Part shown: piece after piece, positions 26,816 to 35,766 of the stretch
Layout: each line of letters starts with the position of its first letter
How positions within the stretch are numbered: position 1 is the stretch's first letter
Assembly: GCF_900101295.1 (NCBI RefSeq)
Contig: NZ_FOIL01000019.1
Location: 1 to 54,860, forward strand
DNA length: 54,860 nt
Reading direction: 5' to 3'
From: [Clostridium] aminophilum
Lineage (GTDB): Bacteria > Bacillota > Clostridia > Lachnospirales > Lachnospiraceae
Translations under genes and position numbers: made by a program
The notes under the pieces: generated by a model
Database searches by the model: none
The model's input: the letters and a program-made list of their open reading frames with translations, nothing else
What the model was told of the DNA's origin: nothing

Positions 26816-27502
26816 ATGGATAAGGCGAAAATTCTTATTGTGGATGATGAAGCGCGTATGCGGAAACTGGTCCGTGATTTCCTGATGCTGAAGGATTTTC
26901 AGGTTGTGGAGGCGGAAGACGGTGAGCAGGCGGTGGAGATCTTTTTCGACCAGAAAGACATCCAGCTGATCATTCTGGATGTCATGATGCCGAAGATGGA
27001 CGGATGGGATGTCCTTCGCACCATCCGGAAGTATTCCGAGGTGCCGGTTATCATGCTGACAGCCCGGACGGAGGAAAATGATGAGCTGAACGGGTTCGGG
27101 CTCGGCGCGGACGAGTACATTGCCAAGCCCTTCAGCCCGAAAATCCTGGTTGCCCGTGTCGAGGCGATTCTTCGCAGAAGCGGAACTGCGTCTTCGGATG
27201 TGATCGATGTCGGCGGAATCAAGATCGACAAGTCAGCGCATCAGGTCAGTGTGGAAGGGGAGACGGTGGATCTCAGCTTCAAGGAGTTTGAACTCCTGAC
27301 CTATTTTGTCGAGAATCAGGGGCAGGCGCTGTCCAGAGAAAAGATTCTGAACAACGTGTGGAACTACGACTACTACGGCGACGCCCGCACCATCGACACT
27401 CATGTGAAGAAGCTACGCAGCAAGCTCGGACCGGATGGCGATTACATAAAGACGGTTTGGGGCATGGGATACAAGTTCCTGCCGGAACATGACGCGAAGT
27501 GA
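26816..27502 (+). CDS. OmpR-family response regulator
   Basis: 228 residues from ATG 26816, 6 bases after GAGGTG. The receiver domain has the acidic pair DD at 10-11, phospho-acceptor D55 in ILDVMMPKMDG, T/S in MLTARTEEND and K in YIAKPF. A winged-helix DNA-binding domain (about 130-225) ends with HVKKLRSKLG and VWGMGYKF. The histidine kinase follows 128 bases later. Target genes are unknown. Confidence 0.95.
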   Translation: MDKAKILIVDDEARMRKLVRDFLMLKDFQVVEAEDGEQAVEIFFDQKDIQLIILDVMMPKMDGWDVLRTIRKYSEVPVIMLTARTEENDELNGFGLGADEYIAKPFSPKILVARVEAILRRSGTASSDVIDVGGIKIDKSAHQVSVEGETVDLSFKEFELLTYFVENQGQALSREKILNNVWNYDYYGDARTIDTHVKKLRSKLGPDGDYIKTVWGMGYKFLPEHDAK

Positions 27503-27630
27503 CCGGCGGATACTTATGCCGGTACAAAGCATCCGGCGACGACGGTCATGCGGATGAAAAAATATTTCTTGAATGAAAAGAGTGTCTCAGGGAAGAAAAG
27601 AAGCAGAAATACGATAGGAGAGGGTTGCTC

Positions 27631-29514
27631 ATGAAATGCAGAATCAATCCGAAATCCCTCCGGTTCCGCGTCACGCTGACTTTTGTGGCCGTCACGGCGG
27701 TGCTGTTTGCATCGGTTCTGGCGGTGAACACCTGGTTCCTTGAAGGTTATTACCGGAATTATAAAGTTCAGGTTTTGAAAGATGCCTATGAGGAGATCAA
27801 TGCGGTTGTCCAGGAAGCGGCGGAGCGGGACCAGAAGGAAATGATCACCGGGGAAGAAGAGGATTCCGGCGGGACGGAGGTGATCAATGATCCCAAAGAC
27901 GGTGTGACCGTCATCACCGGAGACGATGGAAATTCGAAGCGCTTTAACATGAAGCCGCCGATGGCCGGCCCGGTTCTACAGCCGGAGGACCGTGGGGACC
28001 GGGACGGCTATGAGGAGAAAAAACAGGCCGGTTCCGGGGACGGCGCAGAGAAGACGCAGAGTGAAAACGGATCAGACAGCGCAGAGAAGACGCAGAGCGA
28101 AGCCGGAACGGACAGCGCAGAGAAGACACAGAGCAGTGCTGCGGACGCCGGTTCCGACGATGACGAAGATGATTTCAGCATCGCCACGGATCCGACGGTG
28201 GCGGAAACCGTGCGCAGACTCCGGGATACCTCCGGCATCTCCATTGTCATTTATGACAGTCTGCGGAACGAGACGCTTCTGACCTCCACGGCGGATGCGC
28301 GGAAACTCCGCGACCGTGTGCAGCGCTACATCATTGGCCAGTATCCGAAAGATCTGGACGTCCTCTATGAGGATGAAAACTACAAGATTCAGACCGCCTT
28401 CGACGCGTTTTCCAACACAAAATCGCTGGAGAGCTGGGGATATTTTACGGACAACGGAACCGTCTTCATCATGGCGATCCCTCTGGATTCGATCCGTGAG
28501 GCGTCCGGTATCTCCAACAGCTTTCTGATGCGGGTCGGTCTGATTGTGATCGTGGTGGGAAGTATCCTGATCTATCTGATCACGAAGCGGATCACCGAAC
28601 CGCTGGCAGATTTGTCAAAATTGTCCGAGCGCATGTCGCAGCTTGATTTTACGGCGAAATACAGTGACCGGAAAAATGCGGCTGCGGAGGTGACAACCCT
28701 CGGAAAGAGCATGAATGTTCTGTCGGACCGTCTGAGCAGCACGATTGAGGAACTGAAGACGGCCAACGAACAGCTCCAGAAGGACATCGATGAGAAGGTG
28801 AAGATCGATGAACTCCGAAAAGAGTTTATCGCCAATGTTTCTCATGAGCTGAAGACGCCGATTGCACTGATTCAGGGATATGCGGAGGGACTCGTCGAGG
28901 GCATGGCGGAAGACCCGGAGAACCGGGACTATTACTGCGGCGTCATTATGGATGAGGCCAACAAGATGAACAAGATGGTGCGTCAGCTGCTGACGCTGAC
29001 CGCTCTCGAGTTCGGCCGCGAGAGGACGGATTTCCGGGAGATCAATCTGACCGAGGTTGTGCGCGGCGTGATTACGGCGAACCAGATCCGCCTGAAAGAA
29101 AAAGGACTGTCGGCGGAATTTGACGGGGCGGTTCCGCAGATGGTTCTGGCCGACGAATTCCAGATAGAGCAGGTCATCACCAATTATCTGAACAATGCGG
29201 TAAACCACGCAGAAGGCGAAAAGAGAATCTCGATCCGGATGGAGAGAGATGAGATGCGCGGCGTTGTGCGAACCACCGTCTTCAACAGCGGAAAAAACAT
29301 TCCGCAGGAGGAACTCGGAAAACTCTGGCAGAAGTTCTATAAGGTGGACAAGGCGAGAACCCGGGCATACGGCGGAAGCGGTATCGGTCTCTCAATCGTG
29401 AAAGCCATTATGGACGGCCATCATCAGGCATACGGCGTGACCAATGTCTCCGGCGGCGTCGAGTTCTGGTTCGAACTGAAGCTTGCGGAGCAGGAAACAC
29501 CGGGGGCGGAGTGA
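27631..29514 (+). CDS. membrane sensor histidine kinase
   Basis: 627 residues from ATG 27631 with AGGAGAGGG upstream. TM1 is about 12-36. An unusually long extracytoplasmic sensor (about 37-298) contains three SAEKTQSE-type acidic repeats (about 138-175). TM2 is about 300-322, followed by HAMP, a HisKA box with H405 in VSHELKTPIALIQGYAEG, and HATPase with NYLNNAVNHAEG, FYKVDKAR and GGSGIGLSIVKAI. It should phosphorylate the upstream response regulator. The family resembles PhoR/VanS-type sensors; the stimulus cannot be inferred. Confidence 0.94.
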   Translation: MKCRINPKSLRFRVTLTFVAVTAVLFASVLAVNTWFLEGYYRNYKVQVLKDAYEEINAVVQEAAERDQKEMITGEEEDSGGTEVINDPKDGVTVITGDDGNSKRFNMKPPMAGPVLQPEDRGDRDGYEEKKQAGSGDGAEKTQSENGSDSAEKTQSEAGTDSAEKTQSSAADAGSDDDEDDFSIATDPTVAETVRRLRDTSGISIVIYDSLRNETLLTSTADARKLRDRVQRYIIGQYPKDLDVLYEDENYKIQTAFDAFSNTKSLESWGYFTDNGTVFIMAIPLDSIREASGISNSFLMRVGLIVIVVGSILIYLITKRITEPLADLSKLSERMSQLDFTAKYSDRKNAAAEVTTLGKSMNVLSDRLSSTIEELKTANEQLQKDIDEKVKIDELRKEFIANVSHELKTPIALIQGYAEGLVEGMAEDPENRDYYCGVIMDEANKMNKMVRQLLTLTALEFGRERTDFREINLTEVVRGVITANQIRLKEKGLSAEFDGAVPQMVLADEFQIEQVITNYLNNAVNHAEGEKRISIRMERDEMRGVVRTTVFNSGKNIPQEELGKLWQKFYKVDKARTRAYGGSGIGLSIVKAIMDGHHQAYGVTNVSGGVEFWFELKLAEQETPGAE

Positions 29515-29551
29515 GATCAGCCACCGGGGCTCCGAGACCATGAATCATGAT

Positions 29552-29582
29552 AAACTCCGGCAAACGCTGCCGGAGTTTTGTG
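29552..29582 (+). terminator. rho-independent terminator after the two-component system
   Basis: An 11-bp stem (AAACTCCGGCA with TGCCGGAGTTT) around a 5-base loop, followed by TTG TGATTG. Confidence 0.8.
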
Positions 29583-29664
29583 ATTGTGCGGAAAGACGGG
29601 CGGATCGGGCCGGAACGCTTTATGGAAGGGGATGCCGAAAACCTTCCGGCGGTTCGGAGGTTCG

Positions 29665-29693
29665 TTGACAGAAATATGGGAAAACGATAATAT
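29665..29693 (+). promoter_or_regulatory. predicted sigma-A promoter
   Basis: A consensus TTGACA, 17 bases, TAATAT. It should drive the methyltransferase, rdgB and phosphodiesterase genes, which follow without a visible terminator. Confidence 0.7.
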
Positions 29694-29764
29694 AATATTT
29701 TTAGAGTATAGTTCGTGACGAATCAGAAGTCATGACAAAACCGTTTTTGATACAGGAGAACAAT

Positions 29765-30934
29765 GTGACAAAATTTGAATTGCTGGCACCCTGCCATTTC
29801 GGACTGGAGTCCGTATTAAAACGCGAGATCACCGATCTCGGATATGAGATCACGGAGGTGGAAAACGGAAGAGTAACCTTCCGCGGCGACGCTTCCGCGG
29901 TGGCCCGCGCCAACATTTTCCTCCGCACTGCAGAACGCGTGCTTCTGAAGGTGGGCGATTTCGAGGCGAAAAGCTTCGACGAGCTGTTTGAGGAGACAAA
30001 GGCAATTCCGTGGGAGGAATATCTCCCGAAGGACGGAAAATGCTGGGTAAAAAAGGCTTCTTCTATTAATAGTAAACTTTTCTCGACATCGGATATCCAG
30101 CGCATTATGAAGAGGGCGCTGGCAAACCGTATGCAGGATGCGTACCATATGGACCGCATGCCGGAGACCGGAGAGGAATTTCCGCTGCGTGTCTTCTTCC
30201 TGAAAGACAGGTGCGTCGTCGGAATCGATACCAGCGGAGACTCTCTTCACAAGCGGGGCTACCGCCTGATGCAGGGCGCGGCGCCGATCACCGAGACGCT
30301 GGCAGCGGCGCTGATACTGCTGACGCCGTGGCATCCGGACCGCATTCTGGTGGATCCGTTCTGCGGATCCGGAACCTTTCCCATCGAGGCGGCCATGATC
30401 GCGGCGGGAATCGCCCCGGGCATGAACCGCTCTTTTGTGGCGGAATCCTGGAATCATCTGATTCCGAAAAAATGCTGGTACGACGCCATTGATGAGGCAC
30501 AGGATATGGTGAAAGAGGATGCGGTCTGCGATATTCAGGGATATGACATTGACCCGGATATCATCAAAGTGGCCAGAGAGAACGCGGAACGCGCCGGCGT
30601 AGACCACCTGATTCATTTTCAGCAGAGACCGGTCGATCAGCTCAGCCATCCGAAAAAATACGGATTTATCATCACCAACCCGCCCTACGGCGAGCGACTG
30701 GAAGAGAAAAAAGCACTTCCGGCTATCTATCGGGCACTCGGCGAGCGGTTTCGGAATCTCGACGACTGGTCGATGTTTATGATTACTTCCTACGAGAAGG
30801 CGGAGAAGGACATCGGGCGGAAGGCGGACAAGAACCGAAAGATTTATAACGGAATGCTGAAAACGTATTTCTATTCCTTTATGGGAAAGAAGCCGCCGAA
30901 GCGCAGAATTGAGACTCCGAAGACGGAAGGATGA
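29765..30934 (+). CDS. THUMP-domain class I SAM-dependent RNA methyltransferase (RlmL N-terminal/YpsC-like)
   Basis: 389 residues from the GTG at 29765, which has AGGAG (29754-29758) six bases upstream and begins with KFELLAPCHFGLE, the usual N-terminus of the family; an ATG at 29732 is possible but has no ribosome site. A THUMP RNA-binding domain covers about 50-155. The Rossmann methyltransferase has DPFCGSGTFPIEAA (SAM loop) and IITNPPYGERL, the NPPY motif of N2-guanine or adenine methylators. In relatives the target is G2445-equivalent 23S rRNA. It overlaps the rdgB reading region closely. Confidence 0.9.
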   Translation: MTKFELLAPCHFGLESVLKREITDLGYEITEVENGRVTFRGDASAVARANIFLRTAERVLLKVGDFEAKSFDELFEETKAIPWEEYLPKDGKCWVKKASSINSKLFSTSDIQRIMKRALANRMQDAYHMDRMPETGEEFPLRVFFLKDRCVVGIDTSGDSLHKRGYRLMQGAAPITETLAAALILLTPWHPDRILVDPFCGSGTFPIEAAMIAAGIAPGMNRSFVAESWNHLIPKKCWYDAIDEAQDMVKEDAVCDIQGYDIDPDIIKVARENAERAGVDHLIHFQQRPVDQLSHPKKYGFIITNPPYGERLEEKKALPAIYRALGERFRNLDDWSMFMITSYEKAEKDIGRKADKNRKIYNGMLKTYFYSFMGKKPPKRRIETPKTEG

Positions 30935-30939
30935 AAGAC

Positions 30940-31533
30940 ATGAACCGAATTGTATTTGCCACCGGAAACAAGGGAAAGATCCGTGAGATCCGCGAGATCA
31001 TGGACGGTCTCGGTTTTGAGATCGTGACGATGAAAGAAGCCGGCTTTGACGGCGACATCGAAGAGGGCGCAGATTCCTTTGCCGCAAACAGCGAGATTAA
31101 GGCGAAGGCGGTATGGGCGAAGACCGGAGGCGTAGTCCTGGCGGACGATTCCGGTCTTGTGATCGACTGCCTCGGCGGAGAGCCGGGCGTCCTCTCGGCC
31201 CGTTATATGGAAGGCCATTCCTATGAGGAAAAGAACGCGAATCTGATCGAACGGGTCAACCAGGCCGGCGGCGCAAGAACAGCCCGCTTTGTCGCGGATA
31301 TCTGCGCCGTTCTTCCGGACGGATCGGTAGAGCACACTCAGAAGACGATGGAGGGAGAGATCGCGGAAAAACCGGCGGGAGACGGCGGCTTCGGCTACGA
31401 TCCGATTCTGTATCTTCCGGAATATGGAAAGACAAGTGCCGAGATCACGGAAGAGGAGAAGAATACCATCAGTCATCGGGGGAAGGCACTCCGTGCGATG
31501 CGGGAGATTCTCGTGAAAAAGCTGGCGAAATAA
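30940..31533 (+). CDS. rdgB: RdgB/HAM1-family non-canonical purine NTP pyrophosphatase
   Basis: 197 residues. The family signature FATGNKGKIREI is at the N-terminus, with ADDSGLVIDCLGGEPGVLSARY, GDGGFGYDPI and SHRGKALRAM. The enzyme hydrolyses dITP, XTP and ITP to monophosphates and keeps deaminated purines out of nucleic acids. The ATG at 30940 is preferred over 30931 because AAGGA then has useful spacing; the alternative adds three residues and overlaps the previous stop. Confidence 0.95.
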   Translation: MNRIVFATGNKGKIREIREIMDGLGFEIVTMKEAGFDGDIEEGADSFAANSEIKAKAVWAKTGGVVLADDSGLVIDCLGGEPGVLSARYMEGHSYEEKNANLIERVNQAGGARTARFVADICAVLPDGSVEHTQKTMEGEIAEKPAGDGGFGYDPILYLPEYGKTSAEITEEEKNTISHRGKALRAMREILVKKLAK

Positions 31534-31543
31534 AGGAAAAAGG

Positions 31544-32038
31544 ATGAAAGTTCTGATTGTGAGTGACTCCCATCGCAAAGACGGGAATCTGCTGGAAGTG
31601 ATACAGGGAACCGCCCCGTTCGATATGATGATTCATCTCGGGGACGGGGAAGGAAGCGATGAAATGATTCGCGGATGGTGCGAGGAGGCAAGCCCGGGCT
31701 GTGAGATCCATATGGTTCAGGGCAACAATGATTTCTTTTCGGGACTGCCGAGTGAGGAAGAGTTTATGATCGGCCCGTACCGCACGTTTATCACACACGG
31801 ACACCGGTACGGGGTTTCCATGGGACCGGAGCGTCTGGCGGACGAAGCGGAGGCGAGGGGCGCAAAAATTGCCATGTTCGGCCATACGCACAAGCCGTAT
31901 CTGGGCAGGGAAGACGGGCTGACCGTGCTGAACCCGGGCAGCATCTCTTATCCGCGGCAGGAGGGGCGAAGACCCACGTTTGCGATTCTGGAGATCGACG
32001 AAAACGGAGAACTGGAAATCGGGCATTACTACCTATAA
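31544..32038 (+). CDS. YfcE/MJ0936-family metallophosphoesterase
   Basis: 164 residues with the calcineurin-like metal motifs in order: VSDSHRKDGN, HLGDGE, VQGNND, ITHGH and MFGHTHKP. Family members are small manganese-dependent phosphodiesterases. It starts 10 bases after the rdgB stop; this pairing is common in Clostridia, which supports co-transcription, though a shared pathway is not established. Confidence 0.93.
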   Translation: MKVLIVSDSHRKDGNLLEVIQGTAPFDMMIHLGDGEGSDEMIRGWCEEASPGCEIHMVQGNNDFFSGLPSEEEFMIGPYRTFITHGHRYGVSMGPERLADEAEARGAKIAMFGHTHKPYLGREDGLTVLNPGSISYPRQEGRRPTFAILEIDENGELEIGHYYL

Positions 32039-32083
32039 AATGTCGGAGATGTCAAACCAATTAAAAAAATATAAAAAACATGC

Positions 32084-32112
32084 TTGACATTGACTCGGAT
32101 GTTTAGTATACT
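32084..32112 (+). promoter_or_regulatory. strong promoter of the tRNA operon
   Basis: Perfect TTGACA, 17 bases, TATACT, about 30 bases before tRNA-Arg. An A/T-rich stretch upstream (about 32058-32080) could act as an UP element. Confidence 0.8.
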
Positions 32113-32142
32113 ACCTTTGCTGTTGAGCGATCGACAGCGAAT

Positions 32143-32216
32143 GACTCAGTAGCTCAGCTGGATAGAGCAACGGCCTTCTAAGCCGTGTGTCCGGGGTTCG
32201 AATCCCCGCTGGGTCA
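32143..32216 (+). tRNA. tRNA-Arg (TCT)
   Basis: A 7-bp acceptor (GACTCAG with CTGGGTC), D-arm GCTC/GAGC, anticodon stem ACGGC/GCCGT with loop CTTCTAA (anticodon TCT) and T-arm CGGGG-TTCGAAT-CCCCG. The discriminator is A. CCA is not encoded. Confidence 0.96.
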
Positions 32217-32239
32217 TTGATTGCAAGACAATCAAATAT

Positions 32240-32314
32240 GGTGGGTATGGCGTAGTCGGTTAACGCGCCAGATTGTGGATCTGGAGATCGTGGGTTCGAG
32301 TCCCACTATCCACC
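32240..32314 (+). tRNA. tRNA-His (GTG)
   Basis: The acceptor GTGGGTA/TATCCAC carries the extra 5' G opposite discriminator C that is specific to tRNA-His. The anticodon loop TTGTGGA gives GTG. The T-arm has GTTCGAG. Confidence 0.95.
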
Positions 32315-32342
32315 CTTTCCTTACTGGACAAGGAGAATATTT

Positions 32343-32414
32343 TGGGCCATAGCCAAGCGGTTAAGGCACAGGACTTTGACTCCTGCAGCGTTGGTCCGAA
32401 TCCAACTGGCCCAG
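32343..32414 (+). tRNA. tRNA-Gln (TTG)
   Basis: Acceptor TGGGCCA/TGGCCCA, anticodon stem CAGGA/TCCTG with loop CTTTGAC (anticodon TTG). It lies in the same cluster that precedes glnS. Confidence 0.95.
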
Positions 32415-32429
32415 TCTGGTTTATGATTC

Positions 32430-32502
32430 GGGGTATTAGCTCAGGTGGTAGAGCACTTGACTTTTAATCAAGTTGTCCGGGGTTCGAGTCCCCGATGCCT
32501 CA
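32430..32502 (+). tRNA. tRNA-Lys (TTT)
   Basis: Acceptor GGGGTAT/ATGCCTC (two G-T pairs), anticodon stem CTTGA/TCAAG with loop CTTTTAA (anticodon TTT) and T-arm CGGGG-TTCGAGT-CCCCG. Confidence 0.96.
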
Positions 32503-32512
32503 TGAAACGATG

Positions 32513-32540
32513 AAGGGAGCACGAAGGTGCTCCCTTTTTT
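32513..32540 (+). terminator. rho-independent terminator of the tRNA operon
   Basis: AAGGGAGCAC pairs with GTGCTCCCTT around GAAG, with six T at the end. Confidence 0.88.
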
Positions 32541-32660
32541 CATAGGAAATTTCTCCGAAATTCCCTATGAAAAAAACGCTCCGCGGACTTTGTTCCGTCA
32601 TAGAAAAGTTCGCCGAATGATCCTGTGACACAAAACGATTCGGGAGGATGCGCGCGCCTA
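32541..32660. repeat. dispersed palindromic intergenic repeat, copy C (degenerate double)
   Basis: It begins with CATAGGAAATTTCTCCGAAATTCCCTATG (same arm as copy A), then AAACGCTCCGCG. It then repeats a worn version (GTCATAGAAAAGTTCGCCGAA...GTGACACAAAACG...GGATGCGCGCG). The central cruciform and end palindrome of copies A and B are missing. Confidence 0.65.
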
Positions 32661-32672
32661 AAAAGTTGGTGC

Positions 32673-32715
32673 GGCTCAAATAGACAAACTAACTTGTCTG
32701 CTTGAGCCTATGGGC
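32673..32715 (+). repeat. third GGCTC...GAGCC hairpin unit
   Basis: GGCTCAAATAGACAAACTAACTTGTCTGCTTGAGCC with inner AGACAA/TTGTCT. Nearly the same as 18114-18149, but the following GGAGGACAAAA has become ATGGGCAAAA and no longer forms a ribosome site. It sits 80 bases ahead of glnS. Confidence 0.75.
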
Positions 32716-32789
32716 AAAATATGATATCATTTATTCGATATATTTATACAATTTACCGCTTTCTGTGCGGATAATACGGGAGGAAGAGT

Positions 32790-34481
32790 ATGGAGGACAT
32801 TACGAAAAAAACAGAAGAGGAGTCCAAAGAGCCGGTAAGCAAAAACTTTATCGAGCGCGAGATTGATAAAGACCTTGCGGAGGGAGTTTACGACCATGTT
32901 CAGACCCGTTTTCCGCCGGAGCCGAACGGATATCTTCACATCGGACATGCAAAGTCGATTCTTTTGAATTACGGCCTTGCGAAAGAGTACGGCGGCAAGT
33001 TCAATTTCCGCTTTGATGATACCAATCCGACCAAGGAAAAGACCGAATTCGTTCAGTCCATCATTGCGGATGTAAAGTGGCTCGGAGCGGATTTCGGCGA
33101 TGAAGTCTTCTACGCATCCAACTACTTTGATAAGATGTATGAGTGCGCGGTGGAACTGATCAAAAAAGGAAAAGCCTTTGTCTGTGATCTGACAGCGGAT
33201 GAAATCCGTGAATACCGCGGCGATTTCACACATCCGGGCAAGGAGAGCCCGTACCGGAACCGTTCTGTGGAAGAGAACCTGGAACTCTTTGAAAACATGA
33301 AGAACGGCGTGTACAAGGACGGCGAGAAGGTTCTCCGCGCAAAGATCGACATGGCGTCTCCGAATATTAATATGAGAGATCCGGTCATCTACCGCGTGGC
33401 GCGTCAGCATCACCACAATACCGGCGACAAATGGTGCATTTACCCGATGTACGATTTCGCGCATCCGATCGAGGATGCGGTAGAGGGAATCACTCACTCC
33501 ATCTGCACACTGGAATTCGAGGATCACAGACCGTTGTATGACTGGGTTGTCCGTGAGTGCGGATTCGAGATGCCGCCGAGACAGATCGAGTTTGCCAAAA
33601 TGTACCTGACCAACGTGGTAACGGGAAAGCGTTACATCAAAAAGCTGGTAGAGGACAAGGTGGTTGACGGATGGGATGATCCGAGACTGGTTACCATCGC
33701 TGCTCTGAGAAGAAGAGGATACACACCGGAGTCCATCCAGAAGTTTGTAGAACTTGCCGGCGTATCCAAGGCAGACAACTCCATCGACAGCGCGTCCCTG
33801 GAGAGCTGCATCCGCGACGATCTGAAACTGAAGGCGAAGCGTGTCATGGCGGTTCTCCATCCGCTGAAGCTGATCATCGACAATTATCCGGAAGATCAGA
33901 TCGAGGAACTGGATGTTTCCAACAACACCGAGAATGAGGCGCTGGGAAGCAGAAAGGTGCCTTTCGGCAGAGAACTCTGGATCGAGCAGGATGACTTCAT
34001 GGAGGTTCCGGAGAAGAAGTACAGAAGACTGTATCCGGGCAATGAGGTCCGCCTGATGAATGCATACTTCGTAACCTGCACCGGCGTAGATAAAGATGCG
34101 GACGGCAACATCACCGCCGTTCACGCTACCTACGATCCGGAAACCCGCGGAGGCGACTGCGCTACCAGAAAGGTTAAGGGAACCATCCATTGGGTTGCGG
34201 CAAAGACCGCATTCAAGGCAACCGTTCGTCTGTATGAGAACCTGGTTGACGAGGAGAAGGGCAAACTCAATGCCGACGGCACGCTGAACCTGAATCCGCA
34301 CAGCCTGACCGTGATCGAGGATGCTTATCTGGAACCGAGCCTCAAGAGCGCGAAGGAATTCGACCGCTTCCAGTTTGTCCGTGACGGTTTCTACTGTGTT
34401 GACTGCAAGGACAGCAAAGAGGGCCAGCCGGTATTCAACCGTATTGTTCCGCTGAAGAGCTCGTTCAAAGTTCAGAAGTAA
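32790..34481 (+). CDS. glnS: glutaminyl-tRNA synthetase
   Basis: 563 residues, normal for GlnRS. Class I motifs: [16 protein letters not shown] (HIGH) and, in the place of [17 protein letters not shown], directly followed by [20 protein letters not shown], a GlnRS-specific stretch (not GluRS). The C-terminal half is the two-barrel anticodon-binding region. GGGAGG lies before the ATG. Many Firmicutes lack this enzyme and make Gln-tRNA by GatCAB, so its presence marks the lineage. A tRNA-Gln gene is 450 bases upstream. Confidence 0.97.
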   Translation: MEDITKKTEEESKEPVSKNFIEREIDKDLAEGVYDHVQTRFPPEPNGYLHIGHAKSILLNYGLAKEYGGKFNFRFDDTNPTKEKTEFVQSIIADVKWLGADFGDEVFYASNYFDKMYECAVELIKKGKAFVCDLTADEIREYRGDFTHPGKESPYRNRSVEENLELFENMKNGVYKDGEKVLRAKIDMASPNINMRDPVIYRVARQHHHNTGDKWCIYPMYDFAHPIEDAVEGITHSICTLEFEDHRPLYDWVVRECGFEMPPRQIEFAKMYLTNVVTGKRYIKKLVEDKVVDGWDDPRLVTIAALRRRGYTPESIQKFVELAGVSKADNSIDSASLESCIRDDLKLKAKRVMAVLHPLKLIIDNYPEDQIEELDVSNNTENEALGSRKVPFGRELWIEQDDFMEVPEKKYRRLYPGNEVRLMNAYFVTCTGVDKDADGNITAVHATYDPETRGGDCATRKVKGTIHWVAAKTAFKATVRLYENLVDEEKGKLNADGTLNLNPHSLTVIEDAYLEPSLKSAKEFDRFQFVRDGFYCVDCKDSKEGQPVFNRIVPLKSSFKVQK

Positions 34482-34605
34482 GAAAAACGGTTTTTTGGAT
34501 CTGCCTGAGACCGAAATTATATAGAGATTTCTCTATGATAAAACGGCAGGGACACAGAGAAATATAACCGGAACCGATAACCACTATAATATAGTAATAA
34601 TTCAT

Positions 34606-34658
34606 CACCGCACCGTCGATATATCTATTGCAGATTATCGCCGTTGCGGTGTTTTTTG
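34606..34658 (+). terminator. probable terminator after glnS
   Basis: CACCGCA (34606-34612) pairs with TGCGGTG (34645-34651), followed by TTTTTTG. The long internal loop weakens the call. Confidence 0.6.
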
Positions 34659-34749
34659 CTCATTTATGGACGATATTGCGTATAGTTGGAAAGCCGGTTT
34701 GAATTTTAACGTAGATTAATGAAAGATTATGATTTCGTAAGGAAGTTCG

Positions 34750-34778
34750 TTGACTTTCCATAGCACATACGCTATAAT
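34750..34778 (+). promoter_or_regulatory. strong promoter of the glutaconyl-CoA decarboxylase operon
   Basis: TTGACT, 17 bases, TATAAT. Transcription should start near 34785, leaving a leader of about 170 nt before gcdD. Confidence 0.8.
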
Positions 34779-34784
34779 TCCAAA

Positions 34785-34935
34785 AGGAAAAAGGGCAGAT
34801 TCTGTGAATGTGGACAAATCTAGCAAAAGGGCAATCTTCCCTTTTTATATTTTGCCCTTTTGAAAATGGAATACGTTCCATAATGCGGAATCTTAACTTT
34901 GCATTGCGGCCTTTTCCAGCCGCGGGTCATATTTC
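34785..34935 (+). promoter_or_regulatory. structured 5' leader with competing hairpins
   Basis: AAAAGGGCA occurs twice (about 34790 and 34825). The second copy can pair with the adjacent CCCTTTTT (34840-34847), giving a small stem ending in a T-rich tract, or with TTGCCCTTTTG (34852-34862), giving a longer stem. These are mutually exclusive. Further hairpins are TGGAA-TACG-TTCCA (about 34867-34880) and GCGGC/GCCGC just before the AAAGGAGG. No known riboswitch class is recognised. The pattern fits attenuation, but that is inference. Confidence 0.45.
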
Positions 34936-34953
34936 AAAGGAGGTGTAGTCCAG

Positions 34954-35250
34954 ATGTATACAGCAACCACAATGAACATTCCTACCGCTCTGGTTGTCTC
35001 TGTCAGCGGATTGGCTGTCGTTTTCATCATGCTGCTCATTCTGATGTTCGCCATCGCAATCATTTCTTCCATAGTCGGAAGCATTGCGGGAACAAAGAAA
35101 CAGCAGCCGGTTAAGGCAGCAGCAGCCGCTCCGGTAGTGAACGACGAGGCAGACAAGGAACTTCTTGCAGTTCTCGCAGCTACCATTGCAGAGGATCTCG
35201 GCAGTCAGCCGGATGAGTTCCAGATCACAAAAGTTACGGAGATCAGATAA
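34954..35250 (+). CDS. gcdD: glutaconyl-CoA decarboxylase delta subunit (OadG-type)
   Basis: 98 residues: one N-terminal membrane helix (about 12-45), an Ala/Lys linker and a short C-terminal tail (DEFQITKVTEI). This is the layout of OadG/gamma-delta anchors of Na+-translocating decarboxylases, which hold the carboxyltransferase and membrane pump together. It is the first gene of the operon, 22 bases after AAAGGAGG's region. The symbol follows its operon; the sequence alone supports the OadG family. Confidence 0.88.
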   Translation: MYTATTMNIPTALVVSVSGLAVVFIMLLILMFAIAIISSIVGSIAGTKKQQPVKAAAAAPVVNDEADKELLAVLAATIAEDLGSQPDEFQITKVTEIR

Positions 35251-35297
35251 TTTATTTCTGGGAATGAAGGATTTTTGAAAGGAAGGTTACCGCAGTT

Positions 35298-35732
35298 ATG
35301 AAGTACACAGCTACTCTGAACGGTAAGAATTACGAAGTAGAATTAGAGAGAGTTGACGCTTATGCACCGATCCCGAGATTCGGTGAGGCACAGGCAGCTC
35401 CGACAGCACCGATCGCAGCACCGGCACCGGCCGTAGCTCCGGCTACCGCTCCGGTTCAGGCAGCAGCACCGGCTCCGGCAGCAGCTCCGGCTCCGGCAGC
35501 AGCACCGGCAGGCGCAGGTTCCGTTAATGTTGAAGCTCCGATGCCGGGTAAGATCCTTAAGGTTAATGTTACATCCGGACAGGCAGTTAAGTATGGTGAG
35601 TGTGTCATTGTTATGGAAGCGATGAAGATGGAAAATGAGATCGTAGCTCCGCAGGACGGCACGGTTGCTTCTGTTAATGTAAAGGCTGGCGATATGGTTG
35701 ATACCGGCGCTGTCCTTGCAACTCTGAATTGA
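35298..35732 (+). CDS. gcdC: glutaconyl-CoA decarboxylase biotin carrier subunit 1
   Basis: 144 residues. A short N-terminal domain ([16 protein letters not shown]) is followed by an Ala/Pro hinge of about 45 residues and a biotinyl domain with the biotin site EAMKMEN (K110). The swinging arm carries CO2 from GcdA to the membrane subunit GcdB. The next gene is a close paralogue, 34 bases away. Confidence 0.93.
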   Translation: MKYTATLNGKNYEVELERVDAYAPIPRFGEAQAAPTAPIAAPAPAVAPATAPVQAAAPAPAAAPAPAAAPAGAGSVNVEAPMPGKILKVNVTSGQAVKYGECVIVMEAMKMENEIVAPQDGTVASVNVKAGDMVDTGAVLATLN

Positions 35733-35766
35733 TCCGCAGCAAATCAAGGGAAAGGATAAAAACGAT

